Origin: Bisgaardia hudsonensis | GTDB taxonomy: Bacteria > Pseudomonadota > Gammaproteobacteria > Enterobacterales > Pasteurellaceae | Length of the DNA stretch: 64,000 bases | NCBI RefSeq assembly: GCF_004345785.1 | Contig: NZ_SLXI01000004.1 | Span: forward strand, 62,001-126,000 | Reading direction: 5' to 3' | In this document: positions 57,695-64,000 of the stretch, one piece after another | Numbering within the stretch: the first letter of the stretch is position 1 | Layout of the letters: each line of letters begins with the position of its first letter | Program-made: the position numbers and the translations under genes | Notes under the pieces: generated by a model | Told to the model about the DNA's origin: nothing | Databases searched by the model: none | Seen by the model: only the letters and a program-made list of their open reading frames with translations

Positions 57695-58536
57695 GCTTAT
57701 TTTTAAAAATTTTTTGGTATCGTTTTAGCCAGAATAAACTCACTCAAGCGGCTGGTTATTTAACTTATAGTACGATGTTAGCGCTTGTGCCACTTATTAT
57801 GGTTATTTTTTCCATTTTCTCGGCATTTCCCGTTTTTAATGAAGTAACAGGCGAAGTGAAAAACTTTATTTTTTCTAACTTTGCGCCATCAGCAAGTGAA
57901 TTGGTTGGTTCATATATCGATCAGTTTGTAGAGAATTCTAAAAAAATGAGTGCAGTTGGTATCGTCAGTTTAATTGCTGTAGCCTTAATGTTGATTAATT
58001 CTATTGATCGTACTTTAAATTCCATTTGGCAAGATAGTACTACTCGACCACCTCTTTTTTCTTTTGCGATTTATTGGCTGATTTTAACTTTAGGTCCCGT
58101 GATTATTGGTACCAGTATTGCCGTAAGTGCTTATGTTACTGCGGTTGCAAGTGAGATATTGGAAACGAATGTTTCTTTACCGTTTGGCTTAAAATTATTA
58201 AGTCTTGCTCCATTTTTCCTTACTTGGTTTATTTTTACGGTAATTTATATGGTTGTGCCGAATAAACGAGTTAAAGTTACTCATTCTGCGGCAGGCGCAT
58301 TAATCGCTGCTATGTTTTTTACACTGGGTAAACAAGGGTTTGCTTGGTATATTACGCATTTTCCTTCTTACCAATTAATTTATGGTGTAATGGCGACCTT
58401 ACCGATAATGTTAATTTGGTTACAATTAAGCTGGATAGCAATATTATTGGGCGCACAATTATCTGCGGTATTATCTGATTTCCGTTTAGTGAAGTCGGGT
58501 GAATTAGAATTGATGGATATTAAGGAAGGAAAATGA
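57670..58536 (+). CDS. yihY: YihY/UPF0761 family inner-membrane protein
   Basis: Integral membrane protein of 288 residues with about six helices. It shows the YihY pattern: [33 protein letters not shown], then [13 protein letters not shown] (conserved) and [14 protein letters not shown] near the C-terminus. ATG 57670 gives [11 protein letters not shown] and has GGAG 8-11 bases upstream within ychJ; the gene overlaps ychJ by 25 bases. The stop overlaps the dtd start (ATGA), so ychJ-yihY-dtd is one unit. Function unknown; once misannotated RNase BN. Confidence 0.9.
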   Translation: MAVLFSQLSLFLKIFWYRFSQNKLTQAAGYLTYSTMLALVPLIMVIFSIFSAFPVFNEVTGEVKNFIFSNFAPSASELVGSYIDQFVENSKKMSAVGIVSLIAVALMLINSIDRTLNSIWQDSTTRPPLFSFAIYWLILTLGPVIIGTSIAVSAYVTAVASEILETNVSLPFGLKLLSLAPFFLTWFIFTVIYMVVPNKRVKVTHSAAGALIAAMFFTLGKQGFAWYITHFPSYQLIYGVMATLPIMLIWLQLSWIAILLGAQLSAVLSDFRLVKSGELELMDIKEGK

Positions 58537-58967
58537 TTGCTCTTATTCAGCGTGTTAGTCAAGCAAAAGTTGATGTAGATAATGTTACTATTGGCGAAAT
58601 CAATCAAGGCTTATTGGTTTTATTAGGGGTAGAAAAAGAAGATAATCAACAGAAAGCAGCTAAATTAGCTGAGAAAGTACTGAATTATCGTATTTTCGCT
58701 GATGAAAATGACAAAATGAATTTAAATGTACAACAAGTACGTGGCGAAGTACTTGTTGTTTCGCAATTTACTTTGGCTGCTGACACAGAAAAAGGCTTAC
58801 GTCCAAGTTTTTCTAAAGGTGCAAGCCCCGATTTAGCTAATGAACTATATGAGTATTTTTCAAAAAAATGTGCAGAAAAAGTTAAGGTCGCGACAGGACA
58901 ATTTGCGGCAGATATGCAAGTGACTTTAGTCAATGATGGACCTGTTACTTTCTGGTTAAAAATTTAG
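58533..58967 (+). CDS. dtd: D-aminoacyl-tRNA deacylase
   Basis: Hydrolyses D-amino acids wrongly attached to tRNA. The 144-residue protein begins [17 protein letters not shown] and has the DTD motifs [24 protein letters not shown] (SQxT site) and [24 protein letters not shown] (NxGPxT, cross-subunit Gly-Pro motif). Length as in E. coli (145). The ATG overlaps the yihY stop, so translation is coupled. Confidence 0.97.
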   Translation: MIALIQRVSQAKVDVDNVTIGEINQGLLVLLGVEKEDNQQKAAKLAEKVLNYRIFADENDKMNLNVQQVRGEVLVVSQFTLAADTEKGLRPSFSKGASPDLANELYEYFSKKCAEKVKVATGQFAADMQVTLVNDGPVTFWLKI

Positions 58968-58985
58968 GATTGGGTCAAGTAAATA

Positions 58986-59936
58986 TTATTTTTGATTATG
59001 GCTAAAATTTTGAAACTTTAAACGTAATTCCTCTGTTGTTTTAGTGGTTTTGATATAGTCAAAAAGTGCGGTTGCTTCTGGGTACGCTTTTTTCAAAAAC
59101 TGTAACCATTGTTTTATTCTAGCTATATGATAAAAACCTGAATCATATTCATTTTCTACATAAGCATATTTATATAACATTGGCATAACACCTGTTTTCC
59201 AATCTAATTTATCCACATTATTTTTAATCATATAGCTTAAATTAGGCGTGTTTAATGCCCCACGGGCGACCATTAAATCAGTACAATTTGTTATAGATAA
59301 ACAATCTTGTGCATCTTGCCAATTCCAAATTTCACCATTCGCAATGACAGGAATAGTAAGCTTCTTTGCTACTTCGGCAATTTTTTGCCAATTAATACGA
59401 TCAGCACGGTAACCATCTGCTTTTGTTCTTCCGTGAATCGTAATTTCTGTTGCTCCGCCTTGTTGCACCGCATCGGCAATTTCAAAAGCCTGATTTGTAT
59501 TATCCCAGCCCAATCTCACTTTTACGCTAACGGGTAATGTTTGTGGGACGGTTTGACGTAGTGCTTTTGTGGCTTGATAAATTAATTCTGGCTGTTTTAA
59601 TAATGATGCTCCGCCATTACTACCATTAACGGTTTTTGAGGGGCAACCGCAATTTAAGTCAATTCCGTGAGAACCTAATTGTATAGCTCGATTAGCATTT
59701 TCAGCAAGCCATTGAGGATATTGTCCTAGTAGTTGTACTCTTACTGGTGTGCCAGAAACAGTATAGCCATTATTGAATAGTTCCGGACAAAGTCGGTAAA
59801 AGGTTTTTTCTGGTAACAATTGATCAACGACACGTACAAATTCAGAAATACAAAGATCATAATCATTAATTTCTGTGAGTAATTGTCGAACAAAAGGATC
59901 TAAAACTCCTTGCATTGGGGCTAAGATAACGCGCAT
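58986..59936 (-). CDS. dusC: tRNA-dihydrouridine(16) synthase DusC
   Basis: FMN-dependent enzyme that reduces uridine 16 in tRNA D-loops. The 316-residue protein begins [27 protein letters not shown] and has the DusC signature [16 protein letters not shown], the catalytic Cys in [39 protein letters not shown], and FMN-binding VIANGEIWN and [11 protein letters not shown]. This matches E. coli DusC closely and separates it from DusA and DusB. It is convergent with dtd. Confidence 0.96.
   Translation of the reverse strand: MRVILAPMQGVLDPFVRQLLTEINDYDLCISEFVRVVDQLLPEKTFYRLCPELFNNGYTVSGTPVRVQLLGQYPQWLAENANRAIQLGSHGIDLNCGCPSKTVNGSNGGASLLKQPELIYQATKALRQTVPQTLPVSVKVRLGWDNTNQAFEIADAVQQGGATEITIHGRTKADGYRADRINWQKIAEVAKKLTIPVIANGEIWNWQDAQDCLSITNCTDLMVARGALNTPNLSYMIKNNVDKLDWKTGVMPMLYKYAYVENEYDSGFYHIARIKQWLQFLKKAYPEATALFDYIKTTKTTEELRLKFQNFSHNQK
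59064..59072 (+). other. DNA uptake signal sequence (perfect 9-mer)
   Basis: AAGTGCGGT inside dusC (minus-strand gene). Confidence 0.85.
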
Positions 59937-59950
59937 TGTACACCTGTTGA

Positions 59951-59985
59951 TATCATAAAATAGGCGAACTTAACGTTCGCCTTAG
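59951..59985 (-). terminator. Terminator after djlA
   Basis: Minus-strand stem AGGCGAAC/GTTCGCCT with a 5-base loop, followed by ATTTTATGAT. It lies between djlA and dusC and separates the two genes. Confidence 0.7.
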
Positions 59986-60002
59986 AAAAAATTAGTGAGT
60001 AA

Positions 60003-60857
60003 TTATTTCCAGCCTTTTGCCTTGCAAATTAGATCATAAGCCGATTGGATTTGTTGTGCTTTTTCTTTTGCCATTTCAAGCATTTCTTTTGGTAATCCTT
60101 TAGATACTAGTTTATCAGGATGATTTTCATTCATTAAACGGCGATAAGCTCGTTTTACTGTTTGGCGATCATCTGTTGCAGAAACACCTAATACTTTATA
60201 AGCATCTTCAAGAGTTGGTCCTGATGAGCGTTGATAGCTATGTCCTTGATAGTTTCCTTGTTGATAATGCCCACCAGATTGTTGTTGATAGAAACCACCT
60301 TGAGAAAATTGACGAGCAGCAAACTCCATTGCAAGCATTTGTTCAAATTGAAATCTTGATAGTCCTAATCCTTCTGCAACAACATAAAGTACTTCTTTTT
60401 CATTTTCGTGTAGTTCATCATCTAAAAAAGCGGCTTTAACTTGCACAGTTAAAAACATTCTTAATAGATCGGCTCGTTGTCCGCAACCAATACGGAATTC
60501 TTGGATAACTTTGCGTAATGGAAAATCAACCTGTTTGCCACGATTAAAGGCATCTTGTGCTGATTTTCGCCCTGCATCATCTAAATTCATTTGCTTCATT
60601 AAATTAGTGGCAAGTGCTATATCATCTTCAGTAATGCGGCCTTTTGATTTACTTAAATGTCCCAGTACCGCAAAAGTTGTTTGGGTAAACAATTCTTGGC
60701 GTGTAATTTTATTTTTGAAAAAGCTCGAGTTAACACGACCCATTTCATAGATTTTTTTATCACCTAAATGACCTAAAAACGCTCCTAAAATTGCACCAAA
60801 AAAACCACCAAATCGCCAGCCAACGATAAACCCAAGTATCTTGCCAATAAAACTCAT
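60003..60857 (-). CDS. djlA: Co-chaperone DjlA
   Basis: Membrane-anchored J-domain partner of DnaK. The 284-residue protein starts MSFIGKILGFIVGWRFGGFFGAILGAFLGHLG, a glycine-zipper transmembrane segment, then a TerB-like region (about 55-190), a Gln/Gly-rich stretch (YQQQSGGHYQQGNY) and a C-terminal J domain with ENHPDKL (HPD) at about 255. ATG 60857 is preferred to a TTG 12 bases upstream because GGAG is then correctly spaced. E. coli DjlA is 271 residues. Confidence 0.94.
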   Translation of the reverse strand: MSFIGKILGFIVGWRFGGFFGAILGAFLGHLGDKKIYEMGRVNSSFFKNKITRQELFTQTTFAVLGHLSKSKGRITEDDIALATNLMKQMNLDDAGRKSAQDAFNRGKQVDFPLRKVIQEFRIGCGQRADLLRMFLTVQVKAAFLDDELHENEKEVLYVVAEGLGLSRFQFEQMLAMEFAARQFSQGGFYQQQSGGHYQQGNYQGHSYQRSSGPTLEDAYKVLGVSATDDRQTVKRAYRRLMNENHPDKLVSKGLPKEMLEMAKEKAQQIQSAYDLICKAKGWK

Positions 60858-60971
60858 TCTATTCTCCAATTTTTCTCAAAGTACGGTCGTTTTTTGTAAA
60901 ATTTTTACAACTTTATTAGAACATCAATTTATGAAAAAATTCATAAAATCTGCCCGCACTTTTCATTTATT

Positions 60972-61613
60972 CTATATACCGTATTGCTCTCGATAAGCTC
61001 TCATTGCAGGTAAATATTGCTGATAATGATTATCTTGCTCAATAAACTGCATTAGATCATCGAAATCAATAATAGATAACACATTGCATTGGTAATCACG
61101 CTCTACTTCTTGAATAGCGGATAGTTCTGTTTTCCCTTTTTCTTTCCGATTTAAAGCAATGACTACCGCACTGAGTTGGGCATTGTTAGCTTGAATTAAA
61201 TCCATCGCTTCTCGAATAGCAGTTCCCGCTGTAATGACATCATCAACCAACAATATTTTACCTTGTAATTGACTACCAATTAAATTGCCACCTTCTCCGT
61301 GATCTTTTGTTTCTTTACGGTTAAAGCAAACTGGTTTATCTAAGTTAAATAAATTAAATAGTGCCACAGAAACCGTCGTACCAATAGGGATACCCTTGTA
61401 GGCAGGTCCAAAGATTACATCATAATCTAATGAACTGGAATGAATAGCTTTTGCATAAAACTCGCCTAAACGAGCTAAATCTGCACCAGTATTAAATAAT
61501 CCAGCATTGAAAAAATAAGGACTTTTACGCCCTGATTTTAACGTAAATTCACCAAATTTAAGTACATTTCTACTTAATGCAAATCGAATAAATTCTGATT
61601 TATATGCTTGCAT
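60972..61613 (-). CDS. pyrE: Orotate phosphoribosyltransferase
   Basis: Makes orotidine-5'-phosphate from orotate and PRPP. The 213-residue protein begins [29 protein letters not shown] and has the PRPP-binding loop [18 protein letters not shown] at about residues 120-137, and [17 protein letters not shown]. Same length as E. coli PyrE (213). Next to rph on the same strand, as in E. coli. Confidence 0.97.
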   Translation of the reverse strand: MQAYKSEFIRFALSRNVLKFGEFTLKSGRKSPYFFNAGLFNTGADLARLGEFYAKAIHSSSLDYDVIFGPAYKGIPIGTTVSVALFNLFNLDKPVCFNRKETKDHGEGGNLIGSQLQGKILLVDDVITAGTAIREAMDLIQANNAQLSAVVIALNRKEKGKTELSAIQEVERDYQCNVLSIIDFDDLMQFIEQDNHYQQYLPAMRAYREQYGI

Positions 61614-61631
61614 AATTATTTCACCTATCTC

Positions 61632-62354
61632 TTACTTTTCACTTTTTAATGCTTCACGTTGTGCTACAAAAATTTGTTCACAACCTTGTTTTGCTAACTC
61701 TAGTAATGTTAATAATTCTTGATGACTAAATGGTTCGCCCTCGGCAGTACCTTGTACCTCGATCATTCTGCCATCTTCCATCATTACCACATTCATATCA
61801 GTTTCTGCGATACTATCTTCTACATATTCTAAATCACAAATCGCTTCACCCTCTACAATGCCGACTGAAATAGCGGCCACTAATCCTTTGATTGGGTTAG
61901 TTTTTAAGGTTCCTTTTTCAAGTAAAACATTTATAGCATCAATCAATGCCACACAAGCACCCGTAATTGAAGCAGTTCTTGTACCACCATCAGCTTGGAT
62001 AACATCGCAGTCTAAAGTAATCGTATTTTCCCCTAGTTTTTCTAAGTCGATCATTGCACGTAATGAACGAGCAATTAAGCGTTGAATTTCCATTGTTCGC
62101 CCACTTTGTTTGCCTTTTGCAGACTCTCTTTGCATACGACTGTGAGTTGAACGTGGCAACATACCATATTCGGCAGTAACCCAGCCTTTGCCTTGCCCTT
62201 TTAGAAAACGTGGAACACTTTCCTCAATTGAGGCGGTACAAATTACTTTCGTATCACCAAATTCAACAAGTACAGAACCTTCAGCGTGTTTAGTGTAATG
62301 ACGTGTAATATTAATTGTGCGAGGTTGATTTATTGCTCTTGCATTTGGTCGCAT
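61632..62354 (-). CDS. rph: Ribonuclease PH
   Basis: Phosphate-dependent 3'-exoribonuclease that trims tRNA precursors. The 240-residue protein (238 in E. coli) begins [33 protein letters not shown] and has the phosphate-binding [18 protein letters not shown], and [20 protein letters not shown] with conserved acidic residues. It is 18 bases upstream of pyrE on the minus strand, giving the rph-pyrE operon. Unlike E. coli K-12, the frame is intact. Confidence 0.97.
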   Translation of the reverse strand: MRPNARAINQPRTINITRHYTKHAEGSVLVEFGDTKVICTASIEESVPRFLKGQGKGWVTAEYGMLPRSTHSRMQRESAKGKQSGRTMEIQRLIARSLRAMIDLEKLGENTITLDCDVIQADGGTRTASITGACVALIDAINVLLEKGTLKTNPIKGLVAAISVGIVEGEAICDLEYVEDSIAETDMNVVMMEDGRMIEVQGTAEGEPFSHQELLTLLELAKQGCEQIFVAQREALKSEK

Positions 62355-62495
62355 AAGTATTCCTTTATAATTTACTCAAAAAATGATGTCCATTTTAACA
62401 CGCAAACTGACAGAAACGAAATTTAACAGTACAATACTAAATTATTTATTACTACTTATTAGTAATAATCATATTGAAATATTAAGGGAGTTTTT

Positions 62496-63359
62496 ATGAT
62501 TTATAGTATGACCGCATTCGCTCGTATAGAAATAAAAAAAGAGTGGGGCGATGCAGTATGGGAAATCCGCTCTGTTAACCAACGTTATTTAGAAAACTTT
62601 TTTCGTTTGCCTGAACAGTTTCGAGGATTAGAGAATACCTTGCGTGAGAAATTACGTCAAAAACTCACAAGAGGTAAAATTGAATGTAGTTTACGTTTAG
62701 ATAATAAAAAGCAGACTATTACAGAGCTAAATGTGAATAAAGAATTGGCAAACCAAGTTATTCAATCTTTACAATGGATTAAACAGCAAGCAGGCGAAGG
62801 AGAAATTAGCTTAACAGATGTGTTACGTTATCCCGGTGTTGTAGAAACACCAGAGCAAGATCTTGATGTAATTAGCCAAGATTTATTAGTTGGATTTGAT
62901 GATCTTCTTAATGATTTTATTACAATGCGAGCAAGAGAAGGGGAAAAATTACAGGATATTATTGTACAACGCCTTGATGGCATTGATGTGGAACAGCAAA
63001 AAGTGCGGAAACAAATGCCTGAGATTATTCAATGGCAACGTGAGCGTATTCAACAACGTTTTGATGATTTACAAATACAAGCCGATCCACAACGTATTGA
63101 GCAAGAAATGGTATTAATGGCACAACGCTTAGATGTTGCCGAAGAACTAGATCGTTTACAGCTACACGTTAAAGAAATTCGTGCAATTTTGAAAAAAGGT
63201 GGTGCTGTCGGACGTAAACTCGATTTTATGATGCAAGAACTGAATCGAGAAAGTAATACATTAGCCTCAAAATCAATTAATGCAGAGGTTACCGCTTCCG
63301 CCGTTGAACTAAAAGTATTAATTGAACAAATGCGTGAACAAATTCAAAATTTAGAATAA
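62496..63359 (+). CDS. yicC: YicC-family endoribonuclease
   Basis: A 287-residue protein of the YicC/YloC family (E. coli YicC 287). It begins MIYSMTAFARIEIKKEWGDAVWEIRSVNQRYLE and ends in the diagnostic KGGAVGRKLDFMMQELNRESNTLASKSINAEVT. Members from E. coli have been reported to be endoribonucleases that help degrade small RNAs. It is divergent from rph across 141 bases, the same arrangement as in E. coli. Confidence 0.93.
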   Translation: MIYSMTAFARIEIKKEWGDAVWEIRSVNQRYLENFFRLPEQFRGLENTLREKLRQKLTRGKIECSLRLDNKKQTITELNVNKELANQVIQSLQWIKQQAGEGEISLTDVLRYPGVVETPEQDLDVISQDLLVGFDDLLNDFITMRAREGEKLQDIIVQRLDGIDVEQQKVRKQMPEIIQWQRERIQQRFDDLQIQADPQRIEQEMVLMAQRLDVAEELDRLQLHVKEIRAILKKGGAVGRKLDFMMQELNRESNTLASKSINAEVTASAVELKVLIEQMREQIQNLE

Positions 63360-63368
63360 GGATAGAAT

Positions 63369-64000
63369 ATGTTTATTCAGCTTGAACAATATAGTTTGAT
63401 TTCAATATCTGGCGAAGATGCACAAAAATACCTACAAGGGCAACTGACTACGGATGTGAATAAATTAGTGATAGGTAGCTCTACGTTGACTGCTCATTGT
63501 GATCCTAAGGGAAAAGTAAATTCATTATTTCGTCTTTATAAAGTAGGGGAGCAACAATTTTATGTTGTGATAAGAAAAAATTTAATTCCTTTTGCACTTA
63601 CTCAGCTAAAAAAATATGCGGTATTTTCTAAAGTTACCTTCAATGAATTAAATTGGCAACTGATCGGGATTGTGGCAAATAATCAAGATGATCTTAATCA
63701 CAAGTGCGGTCAGATTTCGGCTAATTTTACTATTGAGATAGGGGACAATCGAGCTATATTAGTAAGTGAACAGATACTTACTATTGAATTTGAACAAGAT
63801 TTTATTTATTGGGATAAGCTAGATATTCAAGCTGGATTGCCGATTTTTTCGGTGGAAGCTCAAAATGAATTTATTCCACAGGCACTGAATTTACAAGTTA
63901 TTGAAGAAGCGATTTCTTTTCAAAAAGGTTGTTATATTGGGCAAGAAATTGTTGCTCGAGCAAAATATCGAGGTATTAATAAACGGGCAATGTTTGTTTT
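63369..64000 (+). CDS. ygfZ: tRNA-modifying protein YgfZ (partial, runs off the window)
   Basis: Folate-binding protein needed for some Fe-S enzymes such as MiaB. The frame begins at ATG 63369 and stays open to the end of the window (210 complete codons). It begins MFIQLEQYSLISISGEDAQK and has the YgfZ signature KGCYIGQEIVARAKYRG at about residues 180-196, with the conserved Cys. GGATAGA precedes the ATG. The C-terminal part lies beyond base 64000. An uptake signal is inside the gene. Confidence 0.92.
   Translation, partial: MFIQLEQYSLISISGEDAQKYLQGQLTTDVNKLVIGSSTLTAHCDPKGKVNSLFRLYKVGEQQFYVVIRKNLIPFALTQLKKYAVFSKVTFNELNWQLIGIVANNQDDLNHKCGQISANFTIEIGDNRAILVSEQILTIEFEQDFIYWDKLDIQAGLPIFSVEAQNEFIPQALNLQVIEEAISFQKGCYIGQEIVARAKYRGINKRAMFV
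63702..63710 (+). other. DNA uptake signal sequence (perfect 9-mer)
   Basis: AAGTGCGGT inside ygfZ. Confidence 0.85.

Noticed and set aside
60894-60947. Two A/T hairpins between pyrE and djlA as terminators
   Set aside because: Stems are 7-8 bp of A/T and no T run is placed correctly; weak stability.

Overview
The window is a piece of chromosome from a member of the Pasteurellaceae. The evidence is gene content typical of that family (spc/alpha ribosomal operon, asnC-asnA, ilvGMDA, NadR, UbiK, YigL, a TdhA/Hup-type haem receptor) and 18 perfect copies of the 9-base Haemophilus-type DNA uptake signal AAGTGCGGT or its complement. The DNA is strongly A+T rich. I cannot fix the species from the sequence alone. 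Apart from two TonB receptors and one repeat tract it is mostly core genome with no prophage, IS transposase, CRISPR array, tRNA or rRNA gene.

Layout. 1-6593: end of the spc operon (rplF to rpmJ) and the whole alpha operon (rpsM, rpsK, rpsD, rpoA, rplQ), with the S4-binding pseudoknot leader before rpsM. 6594-10207: a long A+T-rich spacer with a Fur-like box and a haemoglobin-type TonB receptor. 10351-14700: def-fmt-rsmB-trkA. 14753-17665: mscL, rraB, a SIMPL-domain protein, slyD and a small lipoprotein. 17741-19955: an atypical fructose PTS locus (FruB followed by a soluble B'-B-B protein, with no IIC domain and no FruK). 20097-23111: sdhE and the envelope-stress operon rpoE-rseA-rseB-rseC with a sigma-E promoter. 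23115-26097: mobB, an MFS transporter and an uncharacterised envelope protein. 26186-27812: divergent asnA/asnC. 27937-38122: an L-fucose regulon (fucR, fucI, fucK, fucU, fucA, a three-gene ABC importer, fucO). 38295-41150: a Fur-box-preceded haem receptor starting with TTG. 41173-43472: a phosphoesterase, nadR and ubiK on the minus strand. 43570-45646: FMN riboswitch, ribB, a heptanucleotide repeat tract and pldB. 45643-46856: crcB and yigL. 47028-52617: ilv leader peptide, attenuator and ilvGMDA. 52644-57083: sdaA, sdaC and a HerA-like ATPase on the minus strand. 57209-64000: ychJ, yihY, dtd, dusC, djlA, pyrE, rph, yicC and the start of ygfZ.

How the genes work together. Two predicted iron/haem uptake receptors have candidate Fur sites. 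The fucose cluster encodes import by an ABC system, isomerisation, phosphorylation, aldol cleavage and lactaldehyde reduction, behind a CRP-type site and next to a DeoR-family regulator. Threonine deaminase closes the ilv operon and a serine transporter/serine deaminase pair lies beside it, so amino acid deamination and branched-chain synthesis are adjacent.

The most unusual items are the FruB plus B'-B-B pair lacking the membrane domain, and the (CTATCTG) tract of about 11 copies between ribB and pldB, which looks like a phase-variable regulatory repeat. Smaller oddities are a 17-base tandem repeat that triplicates a Shine-Dalgarno-like motif before fucO, uptake signals used as terminator stems, and uptake signals that supply a start codon.
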